From: Rhizaria sp. SCN 62-66 | Lineage: Eukaryota; Rhizaria, unplaced | DNA: 64,000 nt | Direction of reading: 5' to 3' | Assembly: GCA_001724265.1 (NCBI GenBank) | Contig: MEDY01000028.1 | Coordinates: 1 to 64,000 of the forward strand | Part shown: positions 8,728 to 18,300 of the stretch, one piece after another | Numbering within the stretch: the stretch's first letter is position 1 | Layout: every line of letters begins with the position of its first letter | Program-made: the position numbers and the translations under genes | Notes under the pieces: generated by a model | The model's input: only the letters and a program-made list of their open reading frames with translations | Databases searched by the model: none | What the model was told of the DNA's origin: nothing

Positions 8728-11151
8728 ATGTCGTCGGGCTCCCCCCGCTCCTCCCCGCTGCAGCGCGTGCTGTTCGCGGTGTCCTCGGCAGTGCTCGTGG
8801 CCGGGCTGGCCGTCATGGTCTACTACGCCTCGGTGCTGCTCAGCGCCTCGGCCACGCCCGTGGGCGGCGACGCTCCCGCCGCGTCGCAGCCCGCGGCCGA
8901 GTTTGGGCGCGTGCCCGCGCTTGACACGGTCGGCGTGCTGCCGGTCGCGCACACGGCCGGCTTCGTGCCCGTCGCGCTCCCCGCCACGGCCACGGGCGAG
9001 GCCGTTTCCGTGAGCGCGCACTACTGGCTCGTCCCGCCGCAGCGCCTCGCGCTCGAGGACTCGGACGCGAACCGCGCGGCCGTGCCCGTGCTGGTGTGGC
9101 TGGGCGCGGGCGGCGACAAGTGCACCGACTCGGCGCTCTACGCCGGGCTCACGGCGCTCTTGCCCTACACCTTCCAGCTCACGCCAGAGTCCGTCGAGGC
9201 CGCCACGCGTGCGCGCGCCGGCCCGCGGCTTGAGCTGCTGGCGAACCGCCGCGCGTGGAACCGCCGCGCGGCACTGCTGCTGCTCGACTTCGTGCCCGGC
9301 GTCGGCTTCGCGCACCACACGCCCGCAGACCCGGCGGACCCGGCCTCCGCGCCGGCCTCGTCGCGCGTGCCCGCGACGCCCGCCGAGCTGGCCGCGCTGG
9401 CCGAGGGCGCGCTGCTCGCGCTATGGGAGCGCCACACCGAGCTGCGCGGCCGCAGCGTCTTCCTGGCCGGCGACGACTTCGCGGGCGTCATCGCGCCGCG
9501 CGTCGCGCAGAGCCTGCTGCGTCGCGGCGAGCTCGTCTCCCCCGAGGCCGCGTCGCCGCTCACGCTTGCCGAGCGCCGCGCCGCGTCCGCGCTGCTGCCG
9601 ACCGTGGGCGGACTCGTGCTGCTGTCGCCGCAGCTCTCGCCCTCTGCGCAGCTCGCCAGCGCCACGGCGTCGCTCTTCCGCGCCGGGCTGATCGACCGCA
9701 AGCAGCGCAAGCTCGCGCGCCAGCACCTGGCGCAGTGCGCCGCCGCCGAGGCCGCCGCGGCGCGCCTCGCCGGCTCGCCGCTGGCGGGTGACCGCGACAT
9801 GGGCACGGCGCTGTCAGTGGCGGCGGCGCACGCGTGCGACATCCGCCCGCTGCTGCAGACGATGCTGCCCGGCTCGCTGCTCGGCGATGCGCGCGTGGCG
9901 CCGTCCCCGGCGGCGCAGCTCGTCGCGCGCAACCCGCTCCCGCGCGCGGCCCGCGAGGCGCGTTACGTCGAGTTGCGCGCGGCCGCCGAATCGCTGCTGT
10001 CGCACGCCGCGCGCCTCGGCGCCGCCAACGCCACCGCCGCTGCTGCTGCCGCCGCGTCCGCGGGCAGCCCCGCAGCCGCCGTTGCGGCCGCCACCGACGG
10101 CAACGGCAAGGCTCTGCTGACCGCTGCGAACACGACCGGCGTTGTTGCGGCTGGGTCTGCGCCGCCGGGCCCCGAGGCGTGGGCGCTGCTCGCAGCCGCG
10201 GCGCGCGCGGGCACTGCTCTGGACATGGTGCGCGCTTCGCGGCTCGCGCTGCCGCTGTCGCCCGCGCAGGCGCTGCTGCGCGCGTCTGTCGACGGCTTTA
10301 TGGACTCGAAGCTCGTGCGCAGGCAGATCTACGCCGGTGGCGCGCGCCGCGTCGACTGGAACGGCGGGCTCTTCGCCGCGGCCGCCGAACTGCGTCTCTC
10401 GGGTGCGGCCGGCATGGAGGGGCTCTCTGCGCTGCGCGGCGCCGGGCTGCCCCCCGCGGGCGCGGCGAACGTGACTGTGGTGCAGTCGATGGGCGCGGGC
10501 GTGCCCGTGGGCGTGGACGCAGTGGGCGTGCTGGGCAAGGTGCCCGTGCTGCTGGTGACGGGCCAGTTCGACCTGACCACGCCCGCGACCGCGCTCGAGG
10601 ACGCGCTCACCAAGTCCTCCGGCTGGCCCACCGTGCCGTTCGCGCGTGACGAGGACGAGGACGACGCGGCCGACGGCGCGGATGAGGACGCACATGCTAT
10701 CTACATCGAGGACGACGTCGACGCTGACGCCGACGCTGACGCCGACGCCAACGCCGACGCCGAGACTGGCGCCGACGCCGAGACTGGCGCCGACGCCGAG
10801 GAAGAGGATACCGAGGTCGAGGCCGGCAAGGCTAAGGGCAAGGGCGCTAACAAGGGCAAGAACGACGGCAACGCGGAGGAGCGCACCGGCATCGAGGGCT
10901 ACGGCAACGGGCGCGTGGGCCTCTACTACGTCGAGTCTGGCAAGCGCGGCATGATGTACGCCGGGCAGGTGCGCCGCGGCAAGGGCAAGTTCGTGCACTC
11001 GCGGCACCTCACGCACCTGACCATCGCGCACGCCGGCCACGGGCTCGCCATTGCGCAGGAGCAGGACCGCTTCGTCTTCGCCGCCGTCGCGCGCTTCGCC
11101 AAGGGCCGCCGCATCCGCGGCGCAGTCCCCCCGCTCCCCGAGGGCGTTTGA
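8728..11151 (+). CDS. Membrane-anchored serine-carboxypeptidase-like (S10) protein, nucleophile replaced
   Basis: 807 residues from ATG 8728 to TGA; the frame is open a little further upstream but only with TTG. Residues about 14-36 form one hydrophobic segment after a basic N-terminus, so it is probably a type II membrane or signal-anchor protein of the secretory system. The rest follows the S10 carboxypeptidase fold: GGDKCTD at 128-134 (family GGPGCSS), FVPGVGFAHH (family VGTGFSY), AGDDFAG at 247-253 (family GESYGG), VTGQFD with Asp615, and AGHG with His771. In the nucleophile elbow the serine position is Asp250, so the triad lacks its serine and the protein is probably not a peptidase. A highly acidic Asp/Ala then Lys/Gly tract (about 641-718) is inserted before the His region. 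It may act as a binding or scaffold protein. Family assignment is by motif order only. Confidence 0.75.
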   Translation: MSSGSPRSSPLQRVLFAVSSAVLVAGLAVMVYYASVLLSASATPVGGDAPAASQPAAEFGRVPALDTVGVLPVAHTAGFVPVALPATATGEAVSVSAHYWLVPPQRLALEDSDANRAAVPVLVWLGAGGDKCTDSALYAGLTALLPYTFQLTPESVEAATRARAGPRLELLANRRAWNRRAALLLLDFVPGVGFAHHTPADPADPASAPASSRVPATPAELAALAEGALLALWERHTELRGRSVFLAGDDFAGVIAPRVAQSLLRRGELVSPEAASPLTLAERRAASALLPTVGGLVLLSPQLSPSAQLASATASLFRAGLIDRKQRKLARQHLAQCAAAEAAAARLAGSPLAGDRDMGTALSVAAAHACDIRPLLQTMLPGSLLGDARVAPSPAAQLVARNPLPRAAREARYVELRAAAESLLSHAARLGAANATAAAAAAASAGSPAAAVAAATDGNGKALLTAANTTGVVAAGSAPPGPEAWALLAAAARAGTALDMVRASRLALPLSPAQALLRASVDGFMDSKLVRRQIYAGGARRVDWNGGLFAAAAELRLSGAAGMEGLSALRGAGLPPAGAANVTVVQSMGAGVPVGVDAVGVLGKVPVLLVTGQFDLTTPATALEDALTKSSGWPTVPFARDEDEDDAADGADEDAHAIYIEDDVDADADADADANADAETGADAETGADAEEEDTEVEAGKAKGKGANKGKNDGNAEERTGIEGYGNGRVGLYYVESGKRGMMYAGQVRRGKGKFVHSRHLTHLTIAHAGHGLAIAQEQDRFVFAAVARFAKGRRIRGAVPPLPEGV
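10718..10815 (+). repeat. Asp-Ala coding repeat
   Basis: GACGCCGACGCT-type hexamers and a 15-base unit GACTGGCGCCGACGC repeated twice encode alternating Asp-Ala and GADAET within the carboxypeptidase-like gene. Confidence 0.7.
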
Positions 11152-11461
11152 GTGAGCGTGGCGGCTGCGTGAGCCGTGCGCTCGCTACTACTCTGCGTTC
11201 ACGAGATATTTAACACGGAGTGTGCGTGTGCTGGGGTAACTTTATTTGTGAGTTAATTTGGAATTACTGTTTTACATATCATCATCACTAACACTAGAAA
11301 TGGTCGACACCAGTGATTGAAGAATACAACATTGTTTTGATTCAAATGGACAGCAATTTAGCATGATTGTCTATTAGACTTGGCCATATGCCTTGTTCAC
11401 GATAGCTATGTAATCTTAATGTGTGTGATTCTCAGCGTCTCCGCGCAGGCACACCTTGCGT
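11152..11461. other. Short convergent intergenic region
   Basis: 310 bases between two facing stop codons. AT-rich from 11200 to 11430, consistent with two 3' UTRs. Nothing else seen. Confidence 0.6.
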
Positions 11462-14400
11462 TCAATGACCGTCAAAGTCGTCAGACGCGCCGCCGCCGCC
11501 GCCACCGGCGCCGCCGCCGCCGCCGCCGGGGCACTCGACCTCGCCGACCGGCGCGATGGCCACCGCGGCGGGTCCCGGCGCAGGCAGCGCGGCCACAAGC
11601 GCCGCCGCGGCCTGCGCGGGGGCGGGCAGCTGCGCCTGCGGCAGCTGCGCGGGCGCGGTGAGGCGGTGCTTGAGCGGGGTCGTGCTGGGCCTGATCGCGC
11701 GCGCAGAGCCGGGCTGCTGCTGCTGTTGCGAGACCACGACGTTGGGCGCGCCGGTGGGCCCCGCAGCGAGTCCCTGTCCGCGCGCGGCGGCGGGCGCGCC
11801 GGCGAGCACGCCGGCCGCGCCCGCGCTGGCGCCGTTGGGGTGCCCTGCCGCGAGCACGGCAGCGCCCGGCGAGCCGAGGAATTGTGCGCCCGCCTCGGTG
11901 GCGTATAGCGCGCCCGTCGCAGCGTCGACGTCGGGCACGTCTGCCGCCGTCGCCGAGCCGTGACTGTGGCGCGCGTGGCCAGACAGCACCAGCGCGGCCG
12001 CCGCGCGCGACGACAGCAGCGGGCCCGTCGCGTGCGGCTGCACCGAGAGCCCCGCGCTGCCGCGGCCCAGCGCGGTCGCGGGCAGACTGAACCCGCTGCC
12101 CGAGTAGGATGGTGCGGGCGACGCCGTGGGCGCGGCGCCGGTGGCGTTGTAGCCGGCCTGCGCGGCGCGGTCGACGTAGCTGATCTGGAAGCGCGGGTCC
12201 GCGGCGCGCGAGGGCGGCGCAAAGAGCACGCGCGTGTTGCCGCGGCCGCGGTAGACATGCCCGTCGTTGCCGTAGAGCGTCATCTCGGCGCCGCGGTCCA
12301 CCACCATCATAGACCGGCGAGACACGGCCGCGGGGCCAGTCGCGGCGGCCGTCGCGCCAGAGGTCGCGGGCCGGCCCATCGCCGTCCCCACGCCCGCGTT
12401 GTCGCCAGCTGCGCGGGGCTGCGTCGCTGTGTCGGGGGACACGCCGCGCTCCGAGGCCGGCCAGTCTGGCAGCACCGCCGAGAGCGGGTCGCCCAGCCGC
12501 CCCAGCACGCTCCCGCTCCCGTCATCGTCGCCGCCGCCCGCGGTCGCGATGGGGCTGAACTCGCGGTCGGAGCCTGCGCCACCGTCGGCTGAGCTGCCGT
12601 CACCGCCCTTGCGCTCCAGCGCCTCGGCAGCGTCGCCAGCGGTGCGCGCGGAAGGCATTGTGCGCGCGGCGGCGGCGCCCTCGGCGCCCGCGTAGTGCAG
12701 CAGCGCGGCTGCGGCCAGCGAGGTGTGGGCGTCGGCGGCAAGCTTCTGCGCGCCCGCAAGCGCGACGGCGTGCGCGCGCCCCGCCGCCGCGGCGGTCCCC
12801 GGGTTGACGCCCGCGGCGGGCGCGTCGGCGGCGTCGAGCGCGTGCGCGTGCTCGTGGACGCGCGCCTGCATCGCTGTGATGGCCGCGTTGACCGCAGATT
12901 CGGGCCCCGGCATCGACTCGGTCGGCTGGTCGCACGCCAAACAGCGGAACTGTAGCTGTGCGCGGCCCGCGGCAGTAGCGGAGCTGACCTTGCCGCGCGA
13001 GTAAGCCTCGAGCAGGTAAATGAGGTCGCTCTCGAGCCCGCGCACGCGCCGGGCCAGCGCGGCGCGCGACTTGGCCGTCAGCGACTCAAGCCGCACCAGT
13101 GCCAGCGCGAGCGACTCAGAAAGCGTGCGCTTCGACTCGGCAACGGCGCGCGACGAGGACTCGGCTGCCGCCTTAGACTGGCGCTTGACCGCGGCCACCT
13201 CGCCGCACACGTCGTCCAGCCGGTCTTGGATCATCTTAACCGCTGCGGTGACAACAGGACAAGCAATAAAGAGTCCAAGACAAAAACAAAGACAAAAAAC
13301 ATAATTTAAACGAGAAATAAGACGGGAACAAGCGAAGGATATGGATAAAACAGAAATAACGAAATAGCCTAGTGAGCGTACCCTTTCTGTAATCGGCGGC
13401 CGCGGCGTCGCGCGCTGCAGCCTTCTCGCTGCGAGCAACGCTATCACCGCCACCAGAGCCGCTGCTGCCTGCGCCGCCCGCGCCGTCTCCATTAGCGGCC
13501 GTGATGGCGGCCGTTGCGGTGGCGGCGACGTCGATCATGCGCAGCTGCATCGCGGCCAGCGCGTTTCCGAGCTTGCCAATGTCCTCGCGGGCCAGCCCTA
13601 GCGCGGCGGCAAGCTTGCGCACGCCCGCCGAGGCCTCGCGCGCCTCCTCAGCCGACAGCGCGCCGCGCTCGAGCGCGTCAACGCGCGCGGGCAGCGGCTC
13701 CAGCGCCACCACGCGGTCGTCGAGCGCCTCGAGCGCGGCCTCGCTCTCTCGCGCGCGCGCCGCGGCCTCCTGGCGCGCCGCCACCAGCGCCGCGCGCGCG
13801 TCCTCGGCACCCGCGCGCAGCTCGCCGCAGTCCTGCAGCGCGGCCGACGCGTCGCGCGTCGCGGCAGCCGTCGCCGCCTCGCACGCCTGCACGCGCCGCG
13901 ACAGCGCCTCGCGGGCCGCGTCGGCGTCGGCCGCGCGCGCCTCGGCCGCGGCCGCCGCACCGTCCAGCCGCGTCGCCGCGGCCGCCAGCGACGCGATCGA
14001 GCCCTCGTGCCGCTCCACGGGCTCCGCCAGCGCGCCCGCGGCGGCCGCAGCCGCGCTCACGCGGTCGCCCAGCGCGGCCATCGCGGACTCGAGCGCGGAC
14101 ATGCGCGCGTCGGCCTGCGCCAGCGGGGCAGAGACCGCGGCCAGCGCAGTCTGCCGCGCCGCGTCGAAGGAGGACTCGGCGGCCGCCGCCGCAGCGGTCC
14201 CGGCGGCGGCGCGGGCAGCCGCGGCGGTGGCCGGGGCAGGCGCGGACTCGGGGGACGAGAGGGACGCGGGGTCAGCGGCTGCTGCGGCGGCGGCCACTGT
14301 GCTAGAAGTGTGCTCAATGACCGTGCGCCCAATGCGCAAGACGCTGGTCTGCAGGGCGTCGACTGCGGCGGCCAAGCGGCGCTGCTCCTCGGCCATCCGG

Positions 14401-14720
14401 TCCAGACGGCCAGACACGTCCCCGCCCAGCGCAGCCGAAGTCTGCGGCACCGGGACCAACGCGGCGCCGGCCCGCGGCACAGAGGGCGGCGGAACAGCGC
14501 CGGGGGGCACGCCGCAATGCGCCTCGAGCATCGCGAGGCGGTCAAGGATAGACGCCAGCGTACTCAGCAGCCGGTTGTCGTCGACGCGGACTGCGACCTG
14601 GACGAGGCTGGACGCCAGCGCTGACACGTCGTGGCGAAGCTCTGTGTGGAAGGACGCAGAAGTCGAGCCTATAACAGAACCTTCCCCATTGTAGCTGGAG
14701 CTGGTTGGGCTTTCAGCCAT
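11462..14720 (-). CDS. Coiled-coil protein with DUF4795-like region (QRICH2 family), probably flagellar
   Basis: Two exons, 13382-14720 and 11462-13242, joined in phase 1 across a 139-base intron (donor GTACGC, acceptor CCGCAG), giving 1039 residues with a TGA stop. Residues about 20-440 are Ala/Arg/Glu-rich heptad-like coiled coil with recurrent phrases such as RVDALERGALSAEEAREA. The second exon opens with MIQDRLDDVCGEVAAVKRQ, a further coil, and the Cys motif FRCLACDQPTESMPGP near residue 545. A long low-complexity region follows, then TLYGNDGHVYRGRGNTR near 840. The coil plus CxxC(D)xP motif and the VYRGR segment resemble the DUF4795 domain of animal QRICH2 and C16orf96. QRICH2 is needed for sperm flagella, so a ciliary role is inferred, not shown. 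The coding certainty is higher than the family certainty. Confidence 0.75.
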
Positions 14721-15355
14721 GTTTTTCTGAAGCCGCTCTAGCGCGAGGTTTCGTACTCTTGGCAGCTGCGAGCTCTCACCTGACCAATAGAAGAAAAAAG
14801 CCTACATCAAGGAGTCAAACAACAGGTTTTCATTTTGTAAATAAGAATTATTATTATTCAAGAAGGAAATCACCAGTAACTTTAACACAACCCTCCAAAG
14901 ACGGATTATAGCCGTATATCTGCATTGCTTTAGTTTCTGGTAACGGTTGGTTGTCTGCCGTCAAGAGGACGCAGAAGCCACCACATGTACATTCAGGTCG
15001 CACACACGGCTTCTACATGCGCTATTGCAGCTCTATTTTTGGTATGATGAATGAAAACACGTTGAAACTTGGTGACATATTCAATTCAAGTAATATTCTT
15101 GGTACGCACTGATACTGCAAAGAAGTAGAATTTATGTGACGAGTGTAACAATCAGGAGACACATTTATTTTGCGGCTTGGAGATTTGGTATACAGATTAT
15201 AGTAGTCATACTACTGCTAATATACAAATCAAAGCTTAACACTAAACTTTTTGGTTGGAATTGGCACGTTGTACGTCAAACGTGCAGAAACACATAGGAG
15301 GTTGTTCTAGCTATTCATAATCTAAGAGAGAGTCGTATAGTTGTTATTGCTAATA
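14721..15355. other. Intergenic region, no gene seen
   Basis: AT-rich DNA between the start of the DUF4795-like gene and the end of the TRF4-like giant, both on the minus strand. It should hold the promoter of the first and the 3' UTR of neither beyond a short stretch. No coding-like frame, tRNA or notable repeat. Confidence 0.6.
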
Positions 15356-18300
15356 TTACATATCGTTATCGTTGGCGTCATCACCGCCATCAAGCGCCGC
15401 ATCGCCGTCGGGCGAGTCGGCCGCAGCGGAGGTGTCGCCCTTGGCACCGCGACCCGCACCGCGCTTGCCGCGCTTGCGCCGCGTCGGCTTGTGCTTGGGG
15501 GCAGCCGCGGCAGTCGCGGAGGCGTCGCCACCGTCCACCTAAGCAACAACAGCAGCAGTAGCAGCGGTAGCGCCGGCCTCATCCAACGCGCCCGCCAGCC
15601 CGGCCGCCGCCCCGCCCGCGCTGTCCGCCGCCGCCGCCGCGGCGCCGCGGGCAGCCGCGGCCCCGCGCTGCGCGCCGTGAGCGGCGCGCTGCGTCTAGGG
15701 GTCCGGGGTCTGCTGCGGCGCCGCCGGCGACTGCGGAGAGGGCTGCTGCAAGGGCGCGGGCGGCGGGGGCCGGGTCGCGGGTGGCTGTCGGGGGGCCGGC
15801 GGCTCTAGCTGCGGCTGCGGCTGCGGCTGCTGCACGGCCGCCTGCTGTGTGCGAGGCGGCTGAGTGTGCGGTTGAGTCTGCGCATGATTGTGGCTGTGGC
15901 TGTGCGTGTGAGTGTGAGTGGGCGTGAGAGCGTGCGAGTGCGTCGTCGGCGCGTGCCCGTGCCCGTGGTAGTGGTGGTCGGAGCTGACCGCGACAAGACC
16001 AGAAGACTCAGCAAAGCCCGCGCGTGCGGACGCATGCACGTCATTCACGGGCGTCAGTGCCTGCGCCTGCACCTGCGCCTGCGCCTGCGCCTGCGCATGC
16101 GCGGGGATCGGTGTAACCGCGGGCGAGGGGCCCGACCCGGCACTGCGCGCGCTGCGGCCGCTGCCGGAGCGCCCCAGCCGCGGGACCGCGTCCGCGAGCC
16201 CCGGCGCGGGCCCCAGCGTCGGTGTCGGCGTGAAGGCCGGGATGAAGTACCCTGCGGGCGACGGTGACGCCTGCCCCGGCGGCTGTAGCAGCAGTGGGGG
16301 CCGCGAGAGCTGCACGGGCGAGACGCCCGCGCCCGCGGAGCCCGCCAACAGCGGCACGGCGTAGGGCGGCGGCGTCGTGCCCGGCTGCAGCGAGAGCCCA
16401 GGCGCGTGGCCGTGCTGCGCGTGGTGCGGGTGCGTATGGCCGTACATCACATGCGCATGTCCGTGCGCGTGCGTGTGCTGCAGGTGCAGATGCTGTGTGT
16501 GCGCCGCGTGTGCGTGCGTGTGATAATGCGCGAGCGAACGGCTGTTGGGAGGCCCCAGCGCAGGCGAGTGCGTGCGGTAGCCGTGCGAAGGCGATCCCTG
16601 CGCATGTGCATGCGAGTGATGGGTCGATACGTGCGGAAAGACGACTTGGCCTGGGACAAGTGCATTTGGCGGCGGAGAGTGGCCGGGGCCCACGTAGCCC
16701 TGCGGCACGGCCGCGGCGTAGCCCATCACAAACGCCCCAGGCGCGGCTGCACCAACCTGCGGTAGAGCCGGCGCACCATAGAAAACGCTTGGGTGGCCGG
16801 GCGGTGCGTACGCATACGAGACCGCGCCGGGGACGGCACCAGGTGCAGCTCCGGGAATCACGAACGCGCCGGTATTCATCATACCCATGCTATGGCCGTG
16901 GCCCTGGTTGAGTCCCTGTTGTGGAGCACCGTACGCATGAGGGCTGCCGTAACCATGGGCATAACCGAGCACGTAGCCGTGGCCGTGCGCGTGCGCGTGT
17001 CCGTGCACATGGGCAGCGCCGGGCGGCGTAAGCGGCAGCGGAGGTGAGATGCCCCAGCCCAGCACTGCGCGGCCACCGGAGTGAGGCACGTTGGCCGCCG
17101 CGTGAACGACGGCCGCCGCGGTGGGCACCACAACCGAGAGGCTGTTGCGAGGTTCAGGCACCGGCGACGGCGGCGCAGACACATTCGCGCCTCGCACACC
17201 TCGCGCCCCATGTCCATGCCCATGCCCATGCCCATGTCCGTGTCCATGTCCATGTCCGTGACCGTGCCCGTGACCGTAACTGTGACCGTGGGCGTGCCCG
17301 TGGCCGAAACCGCGCGAGGGCGCGTCCTGAACAGCGCCGAGGCTCTGCGAGGGCGCCAGCTGCTGCGGGGCCATGAGGCCGCCGTAGCCCGCCGGACCGG
17401 CGCCGAGCACGGGCACGAGGCCGTGGCCGTGGCCCGGGTGCACGCCGAGGATCTGCGGCGCGGACCCCGATCCAGCGGTGCTGTGCGGCCCCACGCCGAC
17501 CGGCGACGCCGCGTTGTACGCAGACGACGCTTGCACGAGCGGTTCGGGACCAACGGGCATGCAGTCAGCGGCCGAGGGCAGCGGGAGAGCAGCGGCGTCA
17601 GCGCGCGAGAGCAGGACAGCGGCGGCGCCCGCGGCCAGTGCAGCGGTGACACGCGCGGCCGGGATGCCGAGCGCGGGGCCCAACACGTTTGGCAGGTCTG
17701 CGCCACTGGTGCGCCCGCGGGCGGGCGGGTCGGCGCCGGTTGCACTCGAGGACGCAGCTGCGGCGGCGGCCAGCGCGGCGCGCACGCGGGCGCCGGCGCG
17801 CGGGTGCGCCGCAGCGGCAGTCGACTCAGCAGCAGTCGACTCAGCAGCAGTCGCAACCGCAACCGCAGCCGCAGTAGTAGGGTCTGCGCTGTCGTCCTTG
17901 TCCGCATACGCAGTAGCTTGCTGCGACGGGCGTCGCTGCGGCGGCGCGCGCACAGGCGCGGCGAGCACGGTCGCGGCGTGTCGCGAGAAGATGGCGAGCG
18001 CGAGCGACGGCACACCTGCCGAGGGAACCGTGAGCGCGGCGACGAGCACTGCGATGGGATCATCGTCATCGTCCGCTGAGGGTGAGCCATTCGCACCGTC
18101 AGCCTTGGCACATGTCGCAGCCACGTTAGCGGTGGGCTTGGGCAGCGGAAGCAGGCGCTTCAGCGCGGGGCCCAGCGCAGTGGCGACTGCGGCGGCCTCA
18201 ACAGACACAGGCGCGTGCGTGGGCTGCACGCACATCGTGGCGCCGGTTGTGGGACAGAGCATCGCGCGCGCGAGAGCGCGGGACACGTCGCGCGCGAGCG

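Noticed and set aside
15539-15697. A final intron ending at GCTTAG (15539) that would remove the last two TAG codons of the TRF4-like gene.
   Set aside because: The 51 codons between the two TAGs are coding-like in the same frame, and no GTACG donor is found there. It is kept as an alternative, but readthrough is simpler.
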